Assembly: GCF_002812125.1 (NCBI RefSeq)
Contig: NZ_NPDQ01000002.1
Coordinates: 434,001 to 498,000 of the forward strand
Reading direction: 5' to 3'
Source: Leptospira brenneri
GTDB lineage: Bacteria > Spirochaetota > Leptospiria > Leptospirales > Leptospiraceae
Length of the DNA stretch: 64,000 nt
Made by a program: the position numbers and the translations under genes. Below, piece after piece: positions 28,654-38,175 of this stretch. Under the pieces are notes generated by a model. The model made no database searches. It was not told the DNA's origin and saw nothing but the letters and a program-made list of their open reading frames with translations. Position 1 is the first letter of the stretch. Every line of letters starts with the position of its first letter.

Positions 28654-29265
28654 ATGAATTTGAAAGAAAAACCCCCCAACAAATGGGTCATATTTGTTTC
28701 AGCTTTTTGTTTAGGAATATTACTTAATTGCATTTCCTTTGTGAAGTATGAAAATCCATCATTGGCAAATACGCCAAATCCTGAATTTACAGAAAAGAAA
28801 ACTATTTTGTTAAAATACTATGGTGATTACTTACTAAATGGGAAATACAGCAAAACGTATCAACACCTACCAATTTTAAAAGAAAATATGGTCGATACCC
28901 TGAAGGATACAAATTTATTTCAGAATATTGTGACAGATGAAAATCAGGCTCATGATTATGTTATGTATTATGAATCCGATGTAAATGAAAAAAGTTCTAT
29001 GGTTTTAGCATTCCTTTCTGGTTTAACTGTTCTGTTGTTCCCTTTGAGTATTGATTTAGATCGTAATATAAAAATTTCCATATATGATACAAAAAACAAA
29101 CTTTTAGCAACAAACCAAGAAAAAGTTAATACTAAACATTATGCCGGGTGGATACTGATTCCAGTTTCGCCTTTTTTCTTTACCCCAGTTGTAGAAAAAA
29201 ATACAGTTAGAAATATTTTGTTTAACGCTATGAATCAATGGAAATCAAAAGGAATCATCAAATGA
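28654..29265 (+). CDS. Putative lipoprotein, unknown
   Basis: This 203-residue protein starts MNLKEKPPNKWVIFVSAF and has a hydrophobic segment ending LGILLNC, a plausible leptospiral lipobox. A TTG six bases upstream (28648) is in frame. A second hydrophobic stretch lies mid-protein (MVLAFLSGLTVLLFPLSI), and a third near ILIPVSPFFFTPV. The overall pattern (N-terminal lipid, a TLKDTNLFQNIV segment, central hydrophobic hairpin, C-terminal helix) resembles the small lipoproteins at 49.3-50.4 kb. The next gene starts inside its stop (ATGA). No family name is recognised; the local base composition is AT-rich. Confidence 0.72.
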   Translation: MNLKEKPPNKWVIFVSAFCLGILLNCISFVKYENPSLANTPNPEFTEKKTILLKYYGDYLLNGKYSKTYQHLPILKENMVDTLKDTNLFQNIVTDENQAHDYVMYYESDVNEKSSMVLAFLSGLTVLLFPLSIDLDRNIKISIYDTKNKLLATNQEKVNTKHYAGWILIPVSPFFFTPVVEKNTVRNILFNAMNQWKSKGIIK

Positions 29266-29762
29266 AATTTATAGTTTTATCTATTTTGGCACTATTGAAT
29301 TTCGTTTCTTGTGCTGAACTTCAGCCTCTGAAGTATAAAAATTTCAAAGAAGGGAAATTCAATTTCTCAATAGAAGTTATCGAACCGAACACCACACTCG
29401 ATAAATATAATAAAGAATATTCTCAAATCGCGATGCGAGCAATTCTCCGAAAAGGTCTGATCGAGTCGGATTTATTTAAATCCATCGTTAATTTTAATGG
29501 TGATGTCCAACTTCGCGTTCTTAATAACGAAAAAGAGGAAATTCAAGAATTTGGTGGATTCAACGCCAGGCATAAACTCTCTTTAACTTTTATTTTATTA
29601 AAAGATAAAAAGGAGATTTTTTCTAATTCTTACTCGGCTGACGAAATAGCGACGGGTTCTGAACAGTTCAGTGGACGCTTAAGACAAGTACATGCAGCTG
29701 ACAAAGCGACCAATCGATGTTTGGAACAGTTTTTAGAAGATATTTCCAAACAAAACCTTTAG
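29262..29762 (+). CDS. Putative lipoprotein, coupled to preceding gene
   Basis: This 166-residue protein starts MKFIVLSILALLNFVSC; LNFVSC is a good lipobox. The ATG overlaps the stop of the upstream gene by three bases (ATGA), which is why this start is preferred over an in-frame one at 29238. The mature part has a beta-alpha pattern (KFNFSIEVIEPN, DVQLRVLNNEKEEI, KLSLTFILLKDKKEIF) and ends in a helix with CLEQFLEDISKQ. Together with its partner it may form a two-component envelope complex. A terminator follows. Confidence 0.8.
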   Translation: MKFIVLSILALLNFVSCAELQPLKYKNFKEGKFNFSIEVIEPNTTLDKYNKEYSQIAMRAILRKGLIESDLFKSIVNFNGDVQLRVLNNEKEEIQEFGGFNARHKLSLTFILLKDKKEIFSNSYSADEIATGSEQFSGRLRQVHAADKATNRCLEQFLEDISKQNL

Positions 29763-29845
29763 ATTTATTTATCATTATTACATAAAGAAATCAAAGGAAT
29801 TTCCTGGTTTTCGAATCCCTTCTAGTCAACTAACGGATTCGAGGC

Positions 29846-29879
29846 GCCCAAAGGAGAATCCAAAAAATTCCCTTTGGGC
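29846..29879. terminator. Terminator between convergent genes
   Basis: GCCCAAAGG (29846-29854) pairs perfectly with CCTTTGGGC (29871-29879) around a 16-base loop that includes six A's. A TTTG run follows on the plus strand. It lies between the lipoprotein pair and the DUF2721 gene and can serve either direction. Confidence 0.6.
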
Positions 29880-29900
29880 TTTGTTCCTAGAAAAGAATTT

Positions 29901-30395
29901 TTAACTTTTCTTCTCCTGCACTTCTCTTTCCAAAAATTCAGTGAACTCAATTTGGCTGTTAATGAATGTTAGGTTGTATCTGCTTTCATAAAATAAAAGG
30001 GCACTGGCGAGAAACAAACAAATTCCGCCGGATATTGCGACAACTGTAGGAATCCAAGACAGATCTTTGGCAAAAGCAAGAGTGATGGCAAGGGACAAAC
30101 TAGAAATTACAAAGAGAGAAGTGGCCAAATACAAAAAAGCCATAGAACGTTGGATGAGGACGGCCCGTTTTTTTTGAACCGAAAGTTGTTTTCGAAGGTA
30201 AACCATTCTTTCCTTTTGCAAACCTCGTTTGCCTTCTAGAAGAAGTTCCACTTCGGACTTTAAAAGATTCACACGATCAAAAATTCGTCCCAGTCGATTG
30301 GCTGTAGAAAATATCAAACTAGCGCAGGCAGAAACAAGAACCGCAGGTGTGATCATACCGGAAAGGATTTCAGAATTAGAAAACGAATCGAACAT
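29901..30395 (-). CDS. DUF2721 family membrane protein
   Basis: This 164-residue protein of the DUF2721 family is recognised from ITPAVLVSACASLIFSTANRL followed by GRIFDRVN, which is the family signature. Three membrane helices are likely (about 14-32, 84-108, 112-135), with a charged coiled region (LLKSEVELLLEGKRGLQKERM) between the first two. Function is not known for the family. It is a single gene, with convergent terminator on one side and the dus operon's end on the other. Confidence 0.88.
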   Translation of the reverse strand: MFDSFSNSEILSGMITPAVLVSACASLIFSTANRLGRIFDRVNLLKSEVELLLEGKRGLQKERMVYLRKQLSVQKKRAVLIQRSMAFLYLATSLFVISSLSLAITLAFAKDLSWIPTVVAISGGICLFLASALLFYESRYNLTFINSQIEFTEFLEREVQEKKS

Positions 30396-30482
30396 AATGA
30401 ACAGTGTAAAGAATCTTGTTGGTTTTTAAAGAAAAAAATATCCAGATTCTTTTAAAGAAATCTTTGGGAGAGTGGACTCTCT

Positions 30483-30519
30483 AACTTTAGCGAAGAAAGT
30501 TTTTTATACTGCTAAAGTT
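30483..30519 (-). terminator. Hairpin at the end of the dus operon
   Basis: AACTTTAGC (30483-30491) pairs perfectly with GCTAAAGTT (30511-30519). The second arm lies within the last codons of the dihydrouridine synthase gene. There is no U-run on the minus strand after it, so its role as a terminator is uncertain; it may protect the mRNA 3' end. Confidence 0.35.
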
Positions 30520-31454
30520 GGAGAGGTAGAACCAAGGTATTTTTCAAAAGTTTCTAGGTTTGTGAACCGTTTTACGGTTTCAAATTCTTCTTTCGCTTCG
30601 GGATACTGAAGCGAAAGATAGTGTAACCATTGTTTAATTCTTCCGATTCGACTTTTTGTTTCCATGGATGGTTCTAGATTTCGCCAGTACTGAAATAAAA
30701 TTCCTTTGATTTCTTCCCAAGCCAGATTTTGATTTTTATTTCCTCGAATCAAAAGAGCAAGCATTGGATTTGCAACAGCTCCGCGTCCAATCATAATGTC
30801 TGTGCAACCTGAAACTTCTCTACATCTTTTGGCGTCTTCTACAGTCCAAATTTCTCCATTGGCCACAACGGGAACTTCTACTACAGAGCGAATTTTGTGA
30901 ATCCAATCCCAATATGCAGGTGGTTTGTATCCATCCGTTTTGGTTCTGGCATGGACAACAATTTCTTCGGCCCCACCTTCTTCTAGGGCTTTGGCACAAA
31001 CAAGCGCTTGTTCGGTGGATTCGTATCCGAGTCGCATCTTAGCAGTCACAGGAATTGTTTTGGGAACGGCACTACGAATTGTTTTCACAATCGTAAACAT
31101 AAGATCAGGTTCTTTGAGAAGGGCTGCTCCACCACGATTTCTATTCACTGTGGGAGCCGGACATCCAAAATTAATGTCAATTCCGTAGGCGCCTAGGGAT
31201 GCCACCTTACTTGCGTTTTCTGCCATACAATTTGGATCCGAACCCAGAAGTTGGACCTTTACGGGAACTCCTGATTTGGTTCGGCAACCTTCATATAACT
31301 CAGGAACATATCTGTAGAATCGATGCGAAGGAAGCAATGTGTCATTCACACGAATGAATTCGCTGACACATTCATCATACCCACCAACTTGCGTTAGAAT
31401 ATCTCGCAATCGAAAATCAAGAAGTCCTTCCATAGGAGCAAGTAAGATACGCAA
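30504..31454 (-). CDS. dusC: tRNA-dihydrouridine synthase (DusC-like)
   Basis: This FMN enzyme of 316 residues reduces uridine in tRNA. The initiating codon is TTG at 31454: the resulting N-terminus MRILLAPMEGLLD matches E. coli DusC exactly in phase and length (315 residues). The substrate/FMN motifs are VKVQLLGSDP and INFGCPAPTVNRNRGGAALL, which holds the catalytic cysteine. VVANGEIWTVEDAKR and IMIGRGAVANP form the phosphate-binding end of the barrel. It is the last gene of an operon with a TPP-dependent enzyme and an FAD dehydrogenase, 12 bases after the former; the functional link is not obvious. Confidence 0.93.
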   Translation of the reverse strand: MRILLAPMEGLLDFRLRDILTQVGGYDECVSEFIRVNDTLLPSHRFYRYVPELYEGCRTKSGVPVKVQLLGSDPNCMAENASKVASLGAYGIDINFGCPAPTVNRNRGGAALLKEPDLMFTIVKTIRSAVPKTIPVTAKMRLGYESTEQALVCAKALEEGGAEEIVVHARTKTDGYKPPAYWDWIHKIRSVVEVPVVANGEIWTVEDAKRCREVSGCTDIMIGRGAVANPMLALLIRGNKNQNLAWEEIKGILFQYWRNLEPSMETKSRIGRIKQWLHYLSLQYPEAKEEFETVKRFTNLETFEKYLGSTSPTLAV

Positions 31455-31466
31455 AAAGTAAACATC

Positions 31467-33230
31467 CTAACCCGTGACTCTCCGCACTAGGGCTCTACCT
31501 ATCATTCTGAGTTTGGCAGCAAAAGGCAAGCGCTTTAGATTGGTTCCTACAATCCCTTGGGTGAAACGAGTTTTTTTACTGTAATCAATGTGCACATCTA
31601 GGATGACAGGTCGGCCTTGTCCTGCCAAGTTCCAAGCAGTTTCTAACTGCCTTTCGATGTCTTCATTGTTTTCTATCCGCAAGTATTCGGCTCCGGTTGC
31701 TAGAGCAATTCCTTCAAAACGAGTGTTTCCAAGAACCGTACACGTTTTTCGATTGTATGGAACTTGTTGGGCTTGGGCAATCTGAGACAACTCCCCATCA
31801 TTGAATACAGCAAACACTGCTCCAATATTGTTTGTACTAGCAGTCACAATTTCCATACAAGTCATAAGAAAAGCCCCATCACCAATAATACTAACAACGG
31901 CCTTATCTGGGTTGGCAAGTTTTGTGGCAATGGTGGCTGGCACTGCATAACCCATACAATTAAAATCTGTGGGAGAGATCATATGTCTTGGTTTGTGAAT
32001 CGGCATCAGTTCTGCCGTGAGGAAGGTATGATTACCATCATCTACCACAACAAACCCATCATCTGGCAATGTAGTTCTTAAGGCGGTGAAGAACCTTGCT
32101 GGGTTCACTCGATCTTTACTATCATGTTGGAACCATTCCTCTAGATAGTTTTGTTTATTGAGTTTAATCTCGGATGAGACAATTTGCATTCGGTCTTTTC
32201 GGCTCAAATCATTCAGGAGAATTTTGGCTTTTAACTTTTTCACAAGCTCTGGCAAAATCAGTTTCGCATCACCTTGGATGGTCACTTTTGCCGGATAATT
32301 TGCGTTAAATACATTGGGGTTGATGTCTATATGGATTAAATTTTTAGGGACTGTCACTCCGAAACTAGCTGTCGCAATTTCAGCAAAACGAGTTCCTACT
32401 GCGAGTAAACAATCACATTCCGAAAAAGCCTTTGTGGCTGCTGGAACGGCAGCAGGACCAAAACTCATTCCGCAATGCAATGGGTGGTTGGCTGGGAATG
32501 CACTTAGTCCCTGTAAGGTGGTGGCCACTGGTGCACCTATTAGTTCCGCAATTTCTACACTAGAATCTGCTGCATCTACTGCCCCCCATCCAAGAAACAA
32601 TCCTGGTGATTTCGCCTTACATAATAACTCAACAGCTTCATCGAGACTTGATTCAGAAAACGTAAGGGTAGTTATATTTTTTTCTTTGCAATATTCTTCA
32701 TAACTTGGTAAATTTTCCACTTCACCCGTGTAGAGTTGGATATTTACCGGAATCTCCACAAATACTGGTCCTGGCTCTCCACTAACAGCAATTTGATAAG
32801 CTTCGTAAAGCGTTTTTACTACTTCCTCTTGTGTATTCACTTTGAAGGTTTTTTTTGTTATGGGTTTGAGTAGGGTATGTTGGTCCATATCATGTAATTG
32901 ATATTTAAATTGGGAATCACTTCTGACTCCACCAGCAATGACGAGCATCGGAATCCCATCTAAAAAAGCTTCGCCAATCCCACTGGCCGCATGAGTCACA
33001 CCTGCTGCTGGCACGATGACAACTGTCCCAATAGAATCACTCGTGCGACTGATGGCATCAGCCATAAACGCGCCACAACCCTCGTGGGTCACGAGCATCG
33101 GTTGGATTGAATCAGAATTATTTAACTCATCATAAATTTCAGTATTGTGAACTCCTGGAATGCCAAAGGTATAACGAACTCCAATTTGTTCCAAAGCATA
33201 TCTTACTAACCAAGCACCTGTTTTTTTCAT
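31467..33230 (-). CDS. Acetolactate-synthase-like TPP-dependent enzyme
   Basis: This 587-residue member of the IlvB/POX-like TPP family has a pyrimidine-binding domain (residues about 5-170) with the cofactor-activating Glu in LVTHEGCGAFMADA. A central domain has LFLGWGAVDAADSS. The C-terminal TPP-binding domain carries GDGAFLMTCMEIVTA followed by FAVFNDGELSQIAQAQQ, the GDG-N metal motif. An N-terminal match to glyoxylate carboligase, benzoylformate decarboxylase or acetolactate synthase cannot be decided. GAGGAG precedes the ATG. It is co-transcribed with the FAD dehydrogenase upstream (29-base gap); isoleucine/valine genes are not nearby, so a biosynthetic ilvB role is unlikely. Confidence 0.88.
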   Translation of the reverse strand: MKKTGAWLVRYALEQIGVRYTFGIPGVHNTEIYDELNNSDSIQPMLVTHEGCGAFMADAISRTSDSIGTVVIVPAAGVTHAASGIGEAFLDGIPMLVIAGGVRSDSQFKYQLHDMDQHTLLKPITKKTFKVNTQEEVVKTLYEAYQIAVSGEPGPVFVEIPVNIQLYTGEVENLPSYEEYCKEKNITTLTFSESSLDEAVELLCKAKSPGLFLGWGAVDAADSSVEIAELIGAPVATTLQGLSAFPANHPLHCGMSFGPAAVPAATKAFSECDCLLAVGTRFAEIATASFGVTVPKNLIHIDINPNVFNANYPAKVTIQGDAKLILPELVKKLKAKILLNDLSRKDRMQIVSSEIKLNKQNYLEEWFQHDSKDRVNPARFFTALRTTLPDDGFVVVDDGNHTFLTAELMPIHKPRHMISPTDFNCMGYAVPATIATKLANPDKAVVSIIGDGAFLMTCMEIVTASTNNIGAVFAVFNDGELSQIAQAQQVPYNRKTCTVLGNTRFEGIALATGAEYLRIENNEDIERQLETAWNLAGQGRPVILDVHIDYSKKTRFTQGIVGTNLKRLPFAAKLRMIGRALVRRVTG

Positions 33231-33259
33231 ATTAATACTCCTCTAATTTGTTTTGTTTT

Positions 33260-34876
33260 TTATGAAAGGTTTTCATGGATCGACTTAGCGGCTGCTCTTG
33301 CAGTGAGTATACATCCTGATAAAAAAGTTCCTTCTAAAGATTTAAAACCACTAGCACCACCACCCCCAAATCCTGCGGCTTCACCAACTGCGTACAAACC
33401 ATCGATAGGAGCACCTAACTTGTCCAATACGCGGCTTTGTAAATCGGTTTGAATCCCACCTAAACTTTTTCTTGTAATTAATCGGAGTTTAATGGCAATG
33501 AGAGGACCTGCACTTGGATCAAGAATCGGTTTTGGCGCGCAAGTGCGGAACTTATCAGAACGCCAAGACCTAGCATGTAGGATTCGTCTTAATTGATCAT
33601 CATTCCATTGTCCTTTCCCACGTTTGATCACATCATCATATTGAGTGATTTCTTGTTTTAAAACTTCATAATTGATGGACTGGTCGCCATTTAATTGATT
33701 CATTTTATCAACTAATTCATGTAAGTTCTTTGCCACGATGAAATGATCACTTTCTTTTTGTAACTGGCGTATCAGACGGTGGTTACCAAGTAAAATTTCC
33801 TTTAGGAAAGAAACCAACTTTCGGTCACGGATCATCGGGTTATGTTCCGAACCGGAAACTGCTAGTTCCTTGGCAGCAATTCTCCAGTTGAGTAATTGCC
33901 AAGTATGGGGTTTTTCTAGTTGAGAGATACGTCGACAAAGTTCATTGGTATCAAATCCTGTCATCATAGGTTCGGGTCCAATTCGACGACCCGAATGATC
34001 CAACCATAAAGCTGACTTACAAGGGATCAAACTGAGTCCATGTGCTTCAAATTGCGGTTTTGGATTGGGAATCCCTGCGGCATAATTCCACATTTTATCT
34101 AGATGTGTTAGATTGCCCCCATGCCGACTCACGGCTTCATGAACCAAACCATCCGCATAGGGATGGGAACCGTTCAGCATTTCTTTCGGTGCTTGCCCCC
34201 AAGGTTTGTACCAGTGTTCTCTTACTTTATCCAAACAACCTGTGATCCCACCAGTTGCTACAATCACATGATCTGCATAAAATAATAGATCTTTACTCTC
34301 CGTTTTTTCTTGTTCGGCGATGCAACCAACAATCCTTCCATTTTCTTTGATTAAATCAGTAACTTTGTGTTCAAAAAGATATTTTAATTTTCCATTTTGA
34401 AGATATTTCTTTAATAATTCTTCAAATCTTTCTACGAGCCTGTACCCTGTTCCCCAAAGAACATGATAACGAGGAACGGAATTTCCTCTATGGTATAATC
34501 CGCGTTCTACCCAATTGACTACGGGAAAAAAATTCAGATCAAGGTTTGCAAGCCAATGATACACTTGCCCCACACTTTCGTGAACATATTGTTCAGCCCA
34601 TTTTTTTGGTAAAACATCGTCTGCTCCAAAATTGGCAAAAGAGTTCCAATCTTCCAAAGCAATTGCGGGAGTATCTTTGATTCCAAGACGTTTTTGCAGT
34701 GGAGTTCCTACTAGGGCCATACCACCAAACGATAATTTTGCGAGACCGCCGAAATGTTCCTCGGTATTTCTTTCAATAATTAAAACAGATTTCCCTTGGT
34801 TTAGACATTCATATGCCGCCACCAAACCAGCGATTCCCGCTCCGACTATAATGACATCGCTTCTTTTTACGACCAC
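33260..34876 (-). CDS. FAD-binding dehydrogenase (COG3573 type)
   Basis: This flavoprotein of about 538 residues belongs to the fumarate-reductase/ketosteroid-dehydrogenase flavoprotein superfamily. The dinucleotide-binding motif is VIIVGAGIAGLVAAYECLNQGKSVLIIE split over two strands. The C-terminal FAD motif is YAVGEAAGFGGGGASG followed by SLEGTFLSGC. The start at GTG 34876 is preferred because GGAGG lies eight bases upstream; ATGs at 34891 and 34906 are in frame and possible. It is the first gene of an operon with a TPP-dependent enzyme and a dus gene. The substrate is unknown. Confidence 0.85.
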   Translation of the reverse strand: MVVKRSDVIIVGAGIAGLVAAYECLNQGKSVLIIERNTEEHFGGLAKLSFGGMALVGTPLQKRLGIKDTPAIALEDWNSFANFGADDVLPKKWAEQYVHESVGQVYHWLANLDLNFFPVVNWVERGLYHRGNSVPRYHVLWGTGYRLVERFEELLKKYLQNGKLKYLFEHKVTDLIKENGRIVGCIAEQEKTESKDLLFYADHVIVATGGITGCLDKVREHWYKPWGQAPKEMLNGSHPYADGLVHEAVSRHGGNLTHLDKMWNYAAGIPNPKPQFEAHGLSLIPCKSALWLDHSGRRIGPEPMMTGFDTNELCRRISQLEKPHTWQLLNWRIAAKELAVSGSEHNPMIRDRKLVSFLKEILLGNHRLIRQLQKESDHFIVAKNLHELVDKMNQLNGDQSINYEVLKQEITQYDDVIKRGKGQWNDDQLRRILHARSWRSDKFRTCAPKPILDPSAGPLIAIKLRLITRKSLGGIQTDLQSRVLDKLGAPIDGLYAVGEAAGFGGGGASGFKSLEGTFLSGCILTARAAAKSIHENLS

Positions 34877-34906
34877 TACCAGACCCTCCATCTTCTTATG
34901 AAGCAT

Positions 34907-35563
34907 TTTATAAAATTTTGAATGATTATAAAATGAATCGTAATTTTTGATTCATCGAGACATATTTATAACACAATGTACACAGTATCTTTTTAAAATA
35001 AACAAAGGCGACTTAAATTTTTAAAATTTAATAAATTCAAATATTAGAATGAATATAAGATTCAAACGATGGTTTTATAAATTATAATTATTATTAGAAT
35101 AGTTCGAATATTGTTTATGTTTTTTGTCATTTATCAATTGTTAGTATAATTTTCTTAATTAAAAATACTGTGCTTATTTTCTTTGATGTTTCCTTTGGCT
35201 CTGATTATAGATGAGTTATTTTTTTTGGATCATTAATTCGAGATCGAAATCATAAAAATGGTGTTTGCGTTTTTATTTATATAGTTAACGAGAGTTATGT
35301 TTTTTTTGTTATCTCTTGGTTTTGCTAAGAAGAGAGGTCGTTTTTTAGAAATTCCTGGAAAAAACTAGAAACTTGAGTTCGGAAGTCGTGTTAGCTGAGG
35401 AAAACTCCCCTCTAGGGAACTTATTTTTTTTGAATATCTCTAAAAAAAGAATTTCCAAGTCCTGTCAGCTAGAGATAAATATCTGATAGTTTTAACATAT
35501 TTTCATATTCGTTCGTTCATTTTTCATTCTTTCTAGATTCAATATTTAGTTTGGAGCATCGGT
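34907..35563. other. AT-rich intergenic stretch of about 650 bases
   Basis: No open frame or structured RNA was convincing. The sequence is strikingly A/T-rich with several runs of T and A. It separates divergent genes, so promoters of both the FAD-dehydrogenase operon and the large chemoreceptor must lie here. Confidence 0.6.
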
Positions 35564-38068
35564 ATGAGTTTTCAGGTTAAAATCCCACAAAACACCACTT
35601 TATCGATTAAAACCGACCTTGCGGGTAAAATCGTGTCTGTTAACGAAGATTTGCTGAGATTCAGTGAATTTGAACTGAATGAGTTATTGGGTCAGTCCTT
35701 TCAAAAGATACAACATCCTGAAACTCCTGAATCCATATACATAAACATTCAGAAAACCTTAAAATCGAATGAACCTTGGAATGGCTTTTTGAAAAATCAA
35801 ACCAAGTCGGGAAATTATTTTTGGGCTAATACAACCATAACACCTTATTACGATACCGAAGGAAATACTTTGGGGTATATGTATGTCATAAGGTCGGCTT
35901 CAGAAAGGCAAATCACAGAGGGTGAACGTTTCTATTTAAATCCCGAGACAATAGAAGCTGGTTTTAGTTTGAATCCGCAAAAAATATTATATAAGTTTAA
36001 AATAAAGACCAAACTTCTCTTTGTGTTTGGTCTTATGGCGATCCTCATGTTGGTTTTGGGTATCAATTTGATTTTAATTAAAAACCAGGAATATGAAGGA
36101 GCTTTTAACCGACTCAAAGGAGCAGAATACAATTTAAGTTTAGCAAAACTAATGCGGCTTACCGCAAAACACCGTGGCTTTATGGCTCGAGTTTTGAGTG
36201 GAGATCTCACAGCCAAAGAAGGTGCTGTCGCTATTGAAAAGGAACTAGAAGTCGCTTTTAAAGTGTTTTTAGATTTAAATGAGACGGAAGGAAATCGTTT
36301 TCAGGTTTATGAATTGTCCATAGAAATATTCAAAAATTGGAATCATCTAAGAGATATCAACGCAAACTTAACGACAAAGGAAAGTTATAAAGAACATGTT
36401 AGCCTGATTAAAAAAATGTTAAATGTAAATAATGAAGTAGGTGAGTCTTCGGGATTGTTTTTAGATCCAGATAAAGATACTTACTTTATGATCGATGTAT
36501 CTTTGACCAAGTTACCATATTTAGCTGAAAAACTGGGACAACTTCGGGGAACTGGACTTGCTTATTTGGTGAAAGGAGTGAACGCAGATCCGTCAGAAAA
36601 AAATTTGATCCAAGAGATCATGGGATCTGTTTTAGGTCATTTTGAATCCATTGCCGTCAGTATGTCATCAATTACCAAGTTCAATCCTGATAGCAAAACG
36701 ATTGTGGATGCATACAAACATGCGGAAGGAGACTTCCCTAGTTTACGTGAACTGATTCAATCTAGAATCATCAAAGAAAAAATACCAACAGTAAAACCCC
36801 TTGAATATTACAATGCGACAACGAATTTGGTGGATCAAATCTTTAATGTAAACGAACTCATATCCAAACAACTCTCAGAGAAGTTTACAGAGAGAGCCAA
36901 TCTTGCAAAAAATTCTGCCAGGGCCATCCTTGTTCTTACTTCAGTGACCTTAGTTTTATTAGTGATTCTCCAATATCTAATTATTCAAAGCATTATGTCC
37001 GTGATTAGAAATAGTACAAATATCATTAGCCAGATCGTACGTGGTTCAGGGGAATTAAAAGAAAACTTGGATTATGGAATTAACGATGAAATCGGAGGCC
37101 TTCTCAAGTGGATGGGAGTTTTCATCTTAAATATAACTGAGATTGTATTTGTTCTGAGACAAGTATCTGGTGAGTTATCCGACAAATCAAAAGGTGCAGC
37201 AAGTTTAGTTCGTAATTATTCGGTAACAACGCAAGACCAAGCCGCCTCAACAGAAGAAACATCTGCTGCCACCGAAGAGTTGGCGGCTTCCGTTGAGAAT
37301 GTTTTTGTTAGTATTTCTGCACAAGCAGATCACTTGAAAGAAATCGAAAAAGTAACTTTAGATTTTAAAATGGCAATGTCTGAGGTTGCTAATGCAATGA
37401 TGGCAATGACCAATCTTACAGAAGAATTTTATAAAAAGGCAAACGATGGGATGTTAACAACAAAAGATACAGCAGATTCAATTTATGTTGTAAATAAAAA
37501 AGCAGAACTCATTGATGAAGTTGTAATTATTATCAACGAGATTTCGGAGAGAACTAATTTACTTGCACTCAATGCCTCAATCGAAGCTGCAAGGGCTGGT
37601 GAACTCGGCCGAGGGTTTGCAGTGGTTGCACAAGAAATTGGAAAACTTGCAGAACAAACGGCTCTTAACACAAGAAATATCCAATCGCTAACCACCGATA
37701 CAAAAGATGCTATCAAAACAAGTGTTGGCCTAATGAAAAATACGGAAGAAAGTTTTCTTGATCTATTAAACAATATTTCTAAAATCCAAGAAACGGCGAA
37801 ACTCGTGAGGATAGCTCAGGACAAACAAACTTCGGATACCAATCGGATCGTGGAGTCAGTGCATAGGATCAATGAAAATTCTCTTCAGATTCTGAGCGCC
37901 GCTTCTCAAGAGAGAATAGCGGTTGAAGAAATTTCTAAATCTATAGAGACAATCGCTACAGGCACACAAGTAATCGCTGATAATTCCTTAGTTCTTCTTG
38001 AAACAGCAAAAGACATTGAGGTTACAGGGGAACATTTACAAACTGTTGTAGAAACTTATAAATATTAG
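35564..38068 (+). CDS. Large chemoreceptor: PAS, two membrane helices, methyl-accepting domain
   Basis: This 834-residue chemoreceptor begins with an Aer-type PAS (about 10-120: [41 protein letters not shown]). A membrane helix follows at about 150-172, then a roughly 280-residue helical periplasmic region (175-450), a second helix (about 452-476), a HAMP-like linker, and a methyl-accepting domain (about 545-830). The signalling tip block is [20 protein letters not shown] and [17 protein letters not shown]. It thus combines an intracellular PAS with a periplasmic ligand domain, an uncommon order. The 23.2-kb receptor shares the same PAS type but lacks the periplasmic domain. It ends VETYKY without a CheR-docking pentapeptide. 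Confidence 0.92.
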   Translation: MSFQVKIPQNTTLSIKTDLAGKIVSVNEDLLRFSEFELNELLGQSFQKIQHPETPESIYINIQKTLKSNEPWNGFLKNQTKSGNYFWANTTITPYYDTEGNTLGYMYVIRSASERQITEGERFYLNPETIEAGFSLNPQKILYKFKIKTKLLFVFGLMAILMLVLGINLILIKNQEYEGAFNRLKGAEYNLSLAKLMRLTAKHRGFMARVLSGDLTAKEGAVAIEKELEVAFKVFLDLNETEGNRFQVYELSIEIFKNWNHLRDINANLTTKESYKEHVSLIKKMLNVNNEVGESSGLFLDPDKDTYFMIDVSLTKLPYLAEKLGQLRGTGLAYLVKGVNADPSEKNLIQEIMGSVLGHFESIAVSMSSITKFNPDSKTIVDAYKHAEGDFPSLRELIQSRIIKEKIPTVKPLEYYNATTNLVDQIFNVNELISKQLSEKFTERANLAKNSARAILVLTSVTLVLLVILQYLIIQSIMSVIRNSTNIISQIVRGSGELKENLDYGINDEIGGLLKWMGVFILNITEIVFVLRQVSGELSDKSKGAASLVRNYSVTTQDQAASTEETSAATEELAASVENVFVSISAQADHLKEIEKVTLDFKMAMSEVANAMMAMTNLTEEFYKKANDGMLTTKDTADSIYVVNKKAELIDEVVIIINEISERTNLLALNASIEAARAGELGRGFAVVAQEIGKLAEQTALNTRNIQSLTTDTKDAIKTSVGLMKNTEESFLDLLNNISKIQETAKLVRIAQDKQTSDTNRIVESVHRINENSLQILSAASQERIAVEEISKSIETIATGTQVIADNSLVLLETAKDIEVTGEHLQTVVETYKY

Positions 38069-38175
38069 AAATTCTCAAATAATTAATGGTTTTATTTGGA
38101 AGGCGCTGATTTTGAATCTAATCATTAAAAATTGATTGTTTCTTATCTCTATTTTTTCATTTATTTCATATTGAA

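Noticed and set aside
31467..33230. Naming the TPP enzyme as acetolactate synthase (ilvB)
   Set aside because: No ilvN or other branched-chain genes are adjacent and the sequence does not single out this reaction among family members.
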